Assembly: GCA_937950565.1 (NCBI GenBank)
Contig: CALFCS010000035.1
Span: forward strand, 1 to 7,689
Reading direction: 5' to 3'
Source: an uncultured Lachnospiraceae bacterium
GTDB taxonomy: Bacteria > Bacillota > Clostridia > Lachnospirales > Lachnospiraceae
Length of the DNA: 7,689 bases
Shown here: positions 1-7,561 of the stretch, piece after piece
Layout: every line of letters begins with the position of its first letter
Position numbering within the stretch: position 1 is the stretch's first letter
The notes under the pieces: model-generated
Database searches by the model: none
Told to the model about the DNA's origin: nothing
Seen by the model: only the letters and a program-made list of their open reading frames with translations
Made by a program: the position numbers and the translations under genes

Positions 1-1
1 T

Positions 2-52
2 CCGGAAGGAACCACCATTGAATTAGAACTCCCGGCAGATACGAATTCCTAA
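2..52 (+). CDS. C-terminal end of a truncated gene, possibly a sensor histidine kinase
   Basis: Only the last 16 codons and a TAA stop (50-52) are inside the window; the gene continues off the left edge. The frame reads PEGTTIELELPADTNS. A Gly-Thr-Thr followed by alternating hydrophobic residues and a Leu-Pro is the usual final beta strand of the HATPase_c domain of sensor histidine kinases, including the YesM type that often sits beside carbohydrate-utilisation genes in Firmicutes. The TAA lies just before a hairpin that could terminate this transcript, which supports the frame being real. The match is short, so the family call is a guess from one motif; another protein ending in a beta strand would look the same. 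Confidence 0.45.
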   Translation, partial: PEGTTIELELPADTNS

Positions 53-61
53 ATCCCCGCC

Positions 62-102
62 AAAAAAAATGAGCCCACACTTCTGCATGTGGACTCATTT
101 TT
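62..102 (-). terminator. Rho-independent terminator, probably bidirectional
   Basis: A 12-pair stem (69-80 with 87-98) closes a 6-base loop (81-86). Read on the minus strand, all pairs form, two of them as G-U wobbles, and the stem is followed by eight U residues (A-tract 62-69). It starts 22 bases after the rhamnosidase stop. Read on the plus strand, the two wobbles become A-C mismatches, but the stem is still strong and is followed by five T residues (98-102), so it can also end the convergent plus-strand gene that stops at 52. Confidence 0.85.
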
Positions 103-120
103 CATACTCTTTATTTCTAT

Positions 121-3100
121 TTATTTTCCATATTTCTCCATAAATCTCTGGATAATCGTTGCACATTCTGCACGGTTAGCGCTTCCCTGCGGGTCGAGGA
201 GAAGTTTTCCATCAATCGTCTTTCCTGTAATGATCTTTTCGGACACTGCCCACTTCATGGCATCCTTTGCAAATACCTGTACGCTTGCTGCATCCGGGAA
301 ACTGTTGTAGTCACCGTCTGCTCCCACGTCATATTTCTTATAATCTTTTGCATAACGGTACATCATTGTTGCCATCTGCTCGCGGGTCACATTATCATTT
401 GAGCCAAACAGTGTTGTCCCTGTATATCCGGTTACGATACCCTTCTCTGCTGCCCAGAGAACCGGGTTCTTGAACCAGTCACTCTCCGTTACATCAGAGA
501 ATTTGTCTGTATACTTCATTTCCGGTTCTTCGTTCATCTTATGAAGCACTGCTGCAAACTGTGCTCTTACAAGAGTCTCTGCCGGTGCAAAGTGTGTCGC
601 ATCTTTACCAGTCATCGTCCCTGCAAGATAATTATATTCTACTGCATCATAAAACCATGCATTCTTCTCAACATCCACATATGGAAGCTTCACCGGTACC
701 GGAGGTTCTTCTCCTCCCTCTCCATATCCTTCTGCATAATCCACTGTAAGCTTTCCGTCTTTGACCGCAAACTCATATCCACCGGATTCTACAAGGAATT
801 TTGCTGTCTTCATTCCATTATGCTCTTCCATACCTTCGTATGTAATTCCCTCGATTGCCTCAAAACCTTTTAATGCATTTTCATCCACCGGAAGGTATAA
901 GACTGCACTTGTATTTGCAGGTATCTCAGCATGATAAGAAGTTATCTTCCCTTTCTCACTCTTCCATCCGGATGTGATTGTTCCATAATAGGATTCATAA
1001 GAAGCATCTACTGAGTTAATTCTTTCTTCTTCGTTATATTTTTCTCCCGTATCCGGTGTCGGCTGGAGAATGATGTTCTTGAATCCTGGATTCTCTTCAT
1101 CCGCTGCAATACCAGCCATATAGCGGTACATCCATTCCAGAACAGAGCCATACGCATAATGATTAAAGGAATTCATTTCACTATGTCCAAATCCAACTCC
1201 AGGTGTGTAGGAATTCCAACGCTCCCATACTGTAGTAGCCCCTGCTTTTACCTCAAAGAGCCAGGATGGCTGCTCATCCTGAAGCAGAAGGTCATAAGAC
1301 ACGTCACTGTATCCATTATCGGACAATACCGGGGTAATCACATTGGAACCCAGGAAGCCGACTGCAAGTGTATTCTTTCCATATCCGGCACGCACACTTC
1401 CCGCATCCGGATTCTCATTTTTAATATTTTCAATCAGAAGCTCTTCAGCCGCATCACGCATTTCTTCACTGTCATAGAAGCCGAGCTTTAACATCCACAG
1501 AAGGGAAGTCTGCGAATTATCTTCCCACACACCCTCTTTACCGGAGCCATACTGGAACTGATAGCGGGTATTTCCTGTCTTAGAATGGATTACAAGATTT
1601 CCATCCTCGAAGGTAACGTGTGTCTGTAAAAATGTATCCTTAATATCCTCAAACTGCTGGCTGTATGCCTCTTCCTTCTCTGTATCTCCCAGCACACCTG
1701 CCATTTTCGCCATCAGCTGTGCCACATATCCATAATAGTAATCGGAGATTACTTCCACACAGGTTCCCTGGAAGGACAGCCATTCTCCGTAATTGTTGCT
1801 TCCGCCAAGACTGAGCGGCGCCTGATTCGCACCTCTTTCGTGAGCCTTCATAAATTCCATATAATGGTTCATGGCATCCCAGTTCTCACGAAGAACAGAA
1901 ACATCTCCCGTCTGATTATAAATCACCCATGGATTCACTACCAGTACATCACTCCATCCGGCAGCCCAGTTACTGAAGAATCCTGTCATATCGTCAAATA
2001 CGGATGGCGTATAACCTTTGATTCGTGCATTTTCCGATAAAATATCCTGTATCTCTTTTAAGAAAGATACTGCATTAAAATTATAAACGGCTGTCTGTGC
2101 AAATGCCTGGGTATCTCCACTCCATGCAAGACGCTCATCCCGCTGCGGACAGTCTGTTGTTGTTGTAAAGTAATTGCTTAATTGTCCGTAAATGGTATTC
2201 GAAAACAGCTTATTTACATTTTCATTATTCGTCTCAATCTGTCCTGTCTGCTCTGTAACAGAAGACAATGCCTTTGACTTCACAGAATAAATCGTCACAT
2301 CATCTGTTGCCGTAAATTCAATGTACTGATATCCAAAGAAGGACATCGTTGTCTGATAATGCTCTTTCTCTTCTCCGGCAAATGTATACTCTACCTTTGA
2401 ACGTGCATTTCTAAGACTCTTCTGGTATACGGAGCCCTTCGGCCCATCTGCCTGAGTAGCGCCATTTCCAACAGCGCTTCCGTCATTTAACATCTCGGCA
2501 AAACGCATCGTAAGACGTGTTCCCCTTGCAGCGGAGAATTCCACTTCCGGTACAGCAGTCAGGTTCTGACCCATGTTAACAATCATGGTCTGGCCTTTTT
2601 TCAGCTCGATTCCTTTTCCAAGAATATCATCTTTCTCTGCAACAGCTTCATACTTGTCAGCATACATCTTATCTGACGGAGTCTCATATGCATAATATTT
2701 ATCTACTTTTATCTCACCACCAGCCAGTGATGAAGATGCTGCATTCCCTGTATAAAGAACGCAGGATACTGGTTTCTGTGAGAACTTATCAATAATCTTT
2801 CCAGGGGTGGCCGCCTGTGCACGTATTTCACCTGCATAGGTAGTCTCTCCCATACTTGCCTGTCCTGCCAGAACGGTATTCTTCAGCACGCCTGCATCTA
2901 CACCTGCTGCTCCTTTTACATCTTTCCATGTCTTTCCGCCATCGGAAGATGTCTGCACAGAATATACCTTCGCATAGTTCGGGCATACATTATGATAGAC
3001 AGATTCCAGCTTTGTACGGGCATAAAGCTTCAGCTCGCTTATGCTGACTGCCTGGTCAAAATGTAAATCTATCGTTACCGGCTTATTTTCGATAGACAAA

Positions 3101-4419
3101 AATTCCTTTCCATAATCCAGAATCTCTGTCGTATATCCGGCATCACTCTCGATGCCATAATCTCCATCCGTCAGATTCACCACTCTCCACTGGGTTCCAT
3201 ACTCAAAAGAATTAGAAGCCTTTGCTTTCACACCTTTTGCCACGTTATTTCCTGACGCATCCAGAAGTTCCAGCTCCATAATCTGCAGACGGTTCTCATT
3301 GTCATTTAACACCGCAGGACCGGTTTCCGATACAACAATCCGTACATCCTGGGCTGTAACTGCATCAAACTCCACATCAGAGAACACACCAGACGGATTC
3401 TGTGATGCATCCTGTCCCAATGCATTTACCCATTTGCTGTCGTCATATCCGGCCTGTGTAAAATCACCAAGCTCTTCTGCACTGCGCGCATCATAATTTT
3501 CTCCAAAATAAACACCATTACAGGTAATGCCGCCATCCAATGTACCTTTCCAGTCTGTTGTATTTGTAACAATATCTTTTACAGTACCGTCCTTGTATGC
3601 AATCCGAAGCATTGCCTTTATTGCCGGCTGACCGACAGTAGTACCCAGATTCAGGTCATTCGTCCCATTTGTCCAGCCATTTCCTGCAATTACAGAAACT
3701 GCTGCCGCCTCTTCCCCTTTGAGTGAATCTGTCACATCATAGGTCTGATATCCCATACTGATGTTACGATTCCCATATCCGGGATTCATATGGTGATAAA
3801 TCTTCTCACCATCTTCCATAACTCCCACACGTTCTCCATTCACATATGCCTGGTAAGCGCCAATGGCAGTAATATAAAGACGCGCTGACTGTACCTCGCC
3901 ACTAAGCTTCTGCTCTGTACGGAAGATTGGTGCGGCCGTGCTTCTGTTCATGCGGATAAACTTTGTATCCTTCCATGCCTGGTCATTCGTAACAGCTGTC
4001 TCGAATACTCCAGTCTCAGAGGTGAGCTTCTTATCCTTCTCTGTCCATACCGTTACCTTCCAGCTGTAGGCACTGCCTTCTTCTAATGCTTCTCCTGCAT
4101 AGGCAATTCCAACAGACTTGTCATCCTCCACCTTTCCGCTGTCCCATACAACTGCATCTTCTGCATCGGTGACCTGGATCTGGTAAGCTGTCTGCTTCGT
4201 TCCGATTCCATTAGATGCAAGCTTCCACCCAAAATGAATCGAATCCGGCTCAATTCCCACAGGATTCTGCATATATTCTGTGGACAAATCCTCAATTTCT
4301 ACGGTTACATCCTTCTTTTCACCTGCTGCCAGCACACCTGATGGAACCATCGTCCCAATCAAAGCTGCACTAAGCGCAGCGGTAAAAGCCCTGCGAAGTA
4401 CACATCTTTTTACTTTCAC
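121..4419 (-). CDS. Cell-wall-anchored GH78 alpha-L-rhamnosidase with inserted binding domain and three SLH repeats
   Basis: The 1432-residue product should hydrolyse terminal alpha-L-rhamnose outside the cell. Domains in order: signal peptide 1-32 (basic start, hydrophobic core, GVLAAG cleavage region); Ig-like N-domain about 36-141; Bac_rhamnosid_N about 150-345; an F5/8-type or CBM-like insertion about 357-515; concanavalin-like domain about 600-710; (alpha/alpha)6 catalytic domain about 716-1108; C-terminal beta domain about 1109-1220; Pro/Glu linker 1231-1244; SLH repeats about 1246-1295, 1305-1357 and 1373-1428. The GH78 signature TDCPQRDERLAWSGD is at 755-769. By family knowledge Glu762 is the general acid, with Asp756 and Asp769 in the sugar site; Glu1066 in TTVWERW is the general base. 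Both catalytic Glu are present. The usual Gly of RLGW is Ala765. The protein is longer than many GH78 enzymes because of the insertion and SLH tail. Start choice: GTG at 4417-4419 lies 9 bases after AGGAGG and directly precedes the signal peptide. The ATGs at 4467 and 4437 lack ribosome sites, and 4467 falls almost on the predicted transcription start. The exact substrate cannot be read from the sequence. Confidence 0.93.
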   Translation of the reverse strand: MKVKRCVLRRAFTAALSAALIGTMVPSGVLAAGEKKDVTVEIEDLSTEYMQNPVGIEPDSIHFGWKLASNGIGTKQTAYQIQVTDAEDAVVWDSGKVEDDKSVGIAYAGEALEEGSAYSWKVTVWTEKDKKLTSETGVFETAVTNDQAWKDTKFIRMNRSTAAPIFRTEQKLSGEVQSARLYITAIGAYQAYVNGERVGVMEDGEKIYHHMNPGYGNRNISMGYQTYDVTDSLKGEEAAAVSVIAGNGWTNGTNDLNLGTTVGQPAIKAMLRIAYKDGTVKDIVTNTTDWKGTLDGGITCNGVYFGENYDARSAEELGDFTQAGYDDSKWVNALGQDASQNPSGVFSDVEFDAVTAQDVRIVVSETGPAVLNDNENRLQIMELELLDASGNNVAKGVKAKASNSFEYGTQWRVVNLTDGDYGIESDAGYTTEILDYGKEFLSIENKPVTIDLHFDQAVSISELKLYARTKLESVYHNVCPNYAKVYSVQTSSDGGKTWKDVKGAAGVDAGVLKNTVLAGQASMGETTYAGEIRAQAATPGKIIDKFSQKPVSCVLYTGNAASSSLAGGEIKVDKYYAYETPSDKMYADKYEAVAEKDDILGKGIELKKGQTMIVNMGQNLTAVPEVEFSAARGTRLTMRFAEMLNDGSAVGNGATQADGPKGSVYQKSLRNARSKVEYTFAGEEKEHYQTTMSFFGYQYIEFTATDDVTIYSVKSKALSSVTEQTGQIETNNENVNKLFSNTIYGQLSNYFTTTTDCPQRDERLAWSGDTQAFAQTAVYNFNAVSFLKEIQDILSENARIKGYTPSVFDDMTGFFSNWAAGWSDVLVVNPWVIYNQTGDVSVLRENWDAMNHYMEFMKAHERGANQAPLSLGGSNNYGEWLSFQGTCVEVISDYYYGYVAQLMAKMAGVLGDTEKEEAYSQQFEDIKDTFLQTHVTFEDGNLVIHSKTGNTRYQFQYGSGKEGVWEDNSQTSLLWMLKLGFYDSEEMRDAAEELLIENIKNENPDAGSVRAGYGKNTLAVGFLGSNVITPVLSDNGYSDVSYDLLLQDEQPSWLFEVKAGATTVWERWNSYTPGVGFGHSEMNSFNHYAYGSVLEWMYRYMAGIAADEENPGFKNIILQPTPDTGEKYNEEERINSVDASYESYYGTITSGWKSEKGKITSYHAEIPANTSAVLYLPVDENALKGFEAIEGITYEGMEEHNGMKTAKFLVESGGYEFAVKDGKLTVDYAEGYGEGGEEPPVPVKLPYVDVEKNAWFYDAVEYNYLAGTMTGKDATHFAPAETLVRAQFAAVLHKMNEEPEMKYTDKFSDVTESDWFKNPVLWAAEKGIVTGYTGTTLFGSNDNVTREQMATMMYRYAKDYKKYDVGADGDYNSFPDAASVQVFAKDAMKWAVSEKIITGKTIDGKLLLDPQGSANRAECATIIQRFMEKYGK
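130..705 (-). repeat. Duplicated SLH cassette, copy in the rhamnosidase gene
   Basis: This 576-base segment encodes residues 1239-1430 of the rhamnosidase: the PPVPVKLPYVDV linker edge and three SLH repeats. It aligns without gaps to 4566-5141 in the lyase gene, with 44 amino-acid differences in 192 counted by eye. DNA identity is high in patches, for example 27 identical bases at 248-274 versus 4684-4710 and 21 at 677-697 versus 5113-5133. SLH triplets bind secondary cell-wall polymers, usually pyruvylated ones, without a covalent bond. The TRAE-like positions read LVRAQ, VTREQ and ANRAE in the three repeats. Confidence 0.9.
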
Positions 4420-4428
4420 GTTACATTT

Positions 4429-4434
4429 CCTCCT
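4429..4434 (-). promoter_or_regulatory. Ribosome binding site that fixes the GTG start of the rhamnosidase
   Basis: A full AGGAGG lies 9 bases upstream of GTG 4417-4419. The longer reading starting at ATG 4467 would translate through this site and put 16 extra residues in front of an already complete signal peptide. The ATG at 4435-4437, directly beside the AGGAGG, has no ribosome site of its own. Confidence 0.85.
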
Positions 4435-4475
4435 CATATAATCAAACACTGCTTTTACATTTAACAATCCTTATT

Positions 4476-4504
4476 ATGATAAACCAAATGATATGCTCTG
4501 GCAA
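4476..4504 (-). promoter_or_regulatory. Sigma-A-type promoter of the rhamnosidase gene
   Basis: On the minus strand TTGCCA (4499-4504; 5 of 6 with TTGACA) and TATCAT (4476-4481; 5 of 6 with TATAAT) are separated by exactly 17 bases. Transcription would begin near 4468-4470, giving a leader of about 50 bases before GTG 4419. The rhamnosidase can therefore be transcribed apart from the upstream lyase gene. No terminator hairpin was seen between the lyase stop (4548) and this promoter, so read-through is also possible. Confidence 0.7.
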
Positions 4505-4547
4505 ATACTTATTTCTTATATCTTTCTATAGTTTTTATGTATACCAT

Positions 4548-7538
4548 TTATTTTTCACCCACCTCATACTTCTGCATGAATCTCTGAATGATCGTCGCAC
4601 ACTCTGCACGATTTGCACTTCCCTGTGGGTCAAGAAGGCGTTGTCCATTAATGGTCTTTCCTGTAATAATTCCTTCCGATACCGCCCACTTCATGGCATC
4701 CTTTGCAAATTCCTGTACATCCCCAGCATCCGGAAATGTACTGTAATCGCCACCTGCTTTGATATCATATTCCTTATAATCTTTTGCATAACGATACATC
4801 ATCGTTGCCATCTGTGCACGGGTTACCGGGTCGTTTGCCCCAAACAAACCAGTTCCTGTATATCCGGTTACGATCTTCTTCTCTGCGGCCCACAGTACCG
4901 CATCCTTGAACCAGTCACCCTTCGTTACATCTGAGAATAATGCCTTGTAGTCCATTACCGGCTTCCCATTCATCTTATGCAATACCGCCGCAAACTGGCT
5001 TCTTACCAATGTACCTGACGGCCCAAAGTGCGTATCATCCAGACCTGTCATAGTCTTCTTACTATAATTGTAAGCAACTGCATCATAATACCACGCATCC
5101 TTTGCAACATCTACATATGGAAGCTTCACCGGTGTCGGCGGCTGTGGTTCCGGATCTAATGTGATATCAGGATCTCTTATGACTTCTCCTGCCGCAAGCT
5201 TTGCCACGTCTTCATCACTCAGCGCAATTGTCCGTATCGTGAGATTATCAATCCATCCCTTGTAAAATTCACCGTCTCCCCAGTTCGCCTTACCAATCTG
5301 CAGGATTCCTGAATCTCCCAGAATATTGTCAATTGCATTCCAGCTGCTTTCATATGCAGCCTTTTTGCCATCTATATAAATTTCGAGTCCAGCCTGACTC
5401 ATAACTACATCCTCCCTGCCCCAGTCACTTCCTGCCTGTGCACTTGGCGATGCCGGTCGCTTTCCATTGTTATTGTAACGTTCTGCCGTTATCGTTCCAT
5501 TATTCTGCAAAACACCAATATAATGCTCATAACCCGATCTCTGTGCAGATGCATCCGGCGCTGCGTAGAACAGCCAGTTGGTCTCCGTACGATCTGGTTT
5601 CACCTCCATAGAAATCGTCAATTCCTTTACTCCTGCAAGAAAACTTCCGCCTGCCGAGTCTGTTATGGTGAGGAACTGGCCTTGTGAGCCGTCCAGATAT
5701 ACTGCTTTCCCATGCTCTGCACTGCGACTCTCCACAAGGGTATGTCCGCCGGATGCCTTTGCAGTCTCACATTCAAATCCACTTGTTTCATCATCAAAAT
5801 CAAAATCCGCTTGTACCCATTTATCTGCCTTCTTTGCATCTGCTTTTGTCTCAATCATCCAGTTCTGTCCGGCTCCCATATTATGTTTCCACTGCATAAC
5901 GGGTGTTGTATCTTCTGCCTTATTATCCTTTAAAGATACTGCAAATCCATTAATAGAAGAAAGAATCCGATAATCCCCTGCTGTATTTGGAATCATAGCA
6001 AATCTCTGATTCAACGCCCCCGTTCTCTTTCCGGTCTCATATTTCGTATCATAGGAATAAGTCGTCGCTCCTGTCTGAAGCACCTGTCCTGTAACCGTAT
6101 TTGTAATCATATACTCACCGTCGCCCGTATTTTCAAACTTCCACCATTCGGCGGCTTTCATCCCGCGCCTTGCTGAAGTAATATTTCCTTCTTCATCCGC
6201 TACAATTGATTTGCCCGTATGTACAGAACGTATCCGGTATACTCCATCCGGAAAAGCGCCCTGAACCTTCTTTGCCTCTGACTTTTTGCCTGTTCCCGCA
6301 AAGGTCAGTGTCTGCCATCCAAATTCATCTCCATTACTTTGTCCCAGCTCCAATTTCCAGGAGCCATCTTCATTTTTTAACACCTTCTCCAAATTTGGAG
6401 CCGAAAGCCCCATGCGGTTTACATAATGATTGTACACAAGAGAATACACCGGGCGCACACTTCCTCTGGAAGCACCACTCACTTCATTCCCCCACTCACT
6501 ATTCCCTTTCTGGCCAGCATAACGCTCATACGGATTATACGGAACGTCTTCATTATTATTATATTTCGCAACGTACTCTGCCGCCTTCAGGAAGCGATTA
6601 TCTGACAGACTATAAAGGTCATCCCCCTGATTCCACGCCATCTCACAGATTGCCCCGCACAGGCTGATTCCAAGTGTAGAATGCCCCTGGTCTCTTCCGG
6701 ATTCCTGCCACTGTGCAAGACCTTCTTCGTACACATAAGGCATCGCATTATAAAGGGAACCCATTCCAATCCCTGTTTTATAATAATCAAGTGCCTGCTC
6801 ATAGATATCGACACGGTCTGTAAAAATTCCAATCGCCATCATGGATGCTGTCGTACACAAGTCCCAGTTCGCCCAATAATTTCCAAAATGAGCGCCATTA
6901 TGATTTGTCAGAAAATCATCCGCCATCGGATAAAACACATCCAAAAGCCACTCTTCCATCGCCTCTTTGTCAAAATCCGGGTGATCTCGCATAATCTCTG
7001 CTGCATTAGCAAGCTCATACCCATAAATCCCCACTGCCAGGAAACGGTCTGCATTCCCTTCCACCGGTGGCTTCTTGGCCGACCATGCGTTTAAAATCCG
7101 GCACGCTGCTTCTCCATGGCTCTCGCTTCCGCCAAGCTTCCACACAAGCGCCGTCTGGTATGCCCTGCGGATATCAACAAAAAAGCCACCACGATTATCA
7201 TCAGCTCCTCCTCTTATGATCTTTTCTGTCACACGCGGCTTCCAGTCCGCCGCTGAGAATCCATTGGTCTTCAATGCATTCCATGTATCATATGCCGGCT
7301 GTACTTTCCCTTCTATGTTTGCAGACATAGAAGCAAAACTCTCTGCTGTATGTAACATGCCCGGATGAACAAATGTCCTTGCCGACTGTGCGATTATCTC
7401 TTCCTTATCTGCCGCATCCACATTTCCCATAGCAGCCTGCGGTATAGACACTCCCAGCAAAACTGCTGCTATGACAAATATCATTCCTCTGGAAATCCAG
7501 CATCGAAACTTCCTTCTCTTGTTTTCTCCTGTTCTCAT
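4548..7538 (-). CDS. Cell-wall-anchored alginate-lyase-superfamily polysaccharide lyase with lectin-like, LamG-like and SLH domains
   Basis: The 996-residue product is predicted to be exported and wall-bound. Domains in order: signal peptide about 1-43 (basic MRTGENKRRKFRCWISR, then a hydrophobic core); an all-alpha Alginate_lyase-type (PF05426-like) domain about 55-416; a ricin-like beta-trefoil about 428-564 with QxW-like sites (EWWKFE, NQRFAM, QNWMIE); a LamG/concanavalin-like domain about 576-785; a Pro-rich linker about 789-803; SLH repeats about 807-856, 866-918 and 933-989. Family-like conserved stretches in the lyase domain are NHNGAHFGNYWANWD (212-226), WQESGRDQGHS (277-287), AWNQGDDLYS (301-310) and the YN-VPYNPY stretch near 326-337. 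Candidate catalytic groups are Asn212/His213, His217, Arg282 and His286, but the classic PL5 Arg-x6-Tyr spacing is not found at Arg282, so the enzyme is unlikely to be an ordinary PL5 alginate lyase. A glucuronan-type (PL38-like) or other uronate activity is possible. Start ATG 7538 has AGGAGG 6 bases upstream. The rhamnosidase gene follows 128 bases downstream. Fold is fairly sure, substrate unknown. Confidence 0.85.
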   Translation of the reverse strand: MRTGENKRRKFRCWISRGMIFVIAAVLLGVSIPQAAMGNVDAADKEEIIAQSARTFVHPGMLHTAESFASMSANIEGKVQPAYDTWNALKTNGFSAADWKPRVTEKIIRGGADDNRGGFFVDIRRAYQTALVWKLGGSESHGEAACRILNAWSAKKPPVEGNADRFLAVGIYGYELANAAEIMRDHPDFDKEAMEEWLLDVFYPMADDFLTNHNGAHFGNYWANWDLCTTASMMAIGIFTDRVDIYEQALDYYKTGIGMGSLYNAMPYVYEEGLAQWQESGRDQGHSTLGISLCGAICEMAWNQGDDLYSLSDNRFLKAAEYVAKYNNNEDVPYNPYERYAGQKGNSEWGNEVSGASRGSVRPVYSLVYNHYVNRMGLSAPNLEKVLKNEDGSWKLELGQSNGDEFGWQTLTFAGTGKKSEAKKVQGAFPDGVYRIRSVHTGKSIVADEEGNITSARRGMKAAEWWKFENTGDGEYMITNTVTGQVLQTGATTYSYDTKYETGKRTGALNQRFAMIPNTAGDYRILSSINGFAVSLKDNKAEDTTPVMQWKHNMGAGQNWMIETKADAKKADKWVQADFDFDDETSGFECETAKASGGHTLVESRSAEHGKAVYLDGSQGQFLTITDSAGGSFLAGVKELTISMEVKPDRTETNWLFYAAPDASAQRSGYEHYIGVLQNNGTITAERYNNNGKRPASPSAQAGSDWGREDVVMSQAGLEIYIDGKKAAYESSWNAIDNILGDSGILQIGKANWGDGEFYKGWIDNLTIRTIALSDEDVAKLAAGEVIRDPDITLDPEPQPPTPVKLPYVDVAKDAWYYDAVAYNYSKKTMTGLDDTHFGPSGTLVRSQFAAVLHKMNGKPVMDYKALFSDVTKGDWFKDAVLWAAEKKIVTGYTGTGLFGANDPVTRAQMATMMYRYAKDYKEYDIKAGGDYSTFPDAGDVQEFAKDAMKWAVSEGIITGKTINGQRLLDPQGSANRAECATIIQRFMQKYEVGEK
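4566..5141 (-). repeat. Duplicated SLH cassette, copy in the lyase gene
   Basis: Encodes residues 800-991 of the lyase and aligns gap-free with 130-705 (about 77% identical residues by eye). Similarity begins at the PVKLPYVDV linker edge. Upstream of it the two linkers differ (DPEPQPPTP here, GEGGEEPPVP in the rhamnosidase), and the domains before them are unrelated. That boundary is what copying or swapping a wall-anchor module between unrelated enzymes would leave. The final residues also differ (YEVGEK here, YGK there). Confidence 0.9.
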
Positions 7539-7544
7539 TATTTC

Positions 7545-7550
7545 CCTCCT
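7545..7550 (-). promoter_or_regulatory. Ribosome binding site of the lyase gene
   Basis: A full AGGAGG lies 6 bases upstream of ATG 7536-7538, just after an eight-base A-tract on the coding strand (7552-7559). It supports this ATG over the later Met19 codon, which would remove the basic part of the signal peptide. Confidence 0.85.
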
Positions 7551-7561
7551 GTTTTTTTTGT

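Noticed and set aside
121..705. The SLH-bearing proteins as structural S-layer proteins
   Set aside because: Each SLH triplet is the anchor of a multidomain protein with clear enzyme domains, so wall-attached enzymes fit better than a lattice-forming S-layer subunit.
4484..4501. Weak dyad CCAAATGAT/ATGCTCTGG in the rhamnosidase promoter spacer as an operator
   Set aside because: Only 6 of 9 positions are symmetric, and it resembles no operator consensus I know, including the catabolite-control cre site.
4509..4547. Twelve-codon minus-strand frame (MVYIKTIERYKK) starting immediately after the lyase stop
   Set aside because: No ribosome site beyond coding sequence context, and too short and AT-rich to distinguish from chance.
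4476..4934. Plus-strand open frame of 152 codons
   Set aside because: It lies mostly antisense to the SLH-coding end of the lyase gene, has no ribosome site or recognisable domain, and the lyase frame has clear protein signatures.
6206..7094. Plus-strand open frames at 6206-6667 and 6681-7094
   Set aside because: Antisense shadows of the lyase catalytic and beta-trefoil regions; their translations are low-complexity in His, Ser, Pro and Cys and match nothing I recognise.
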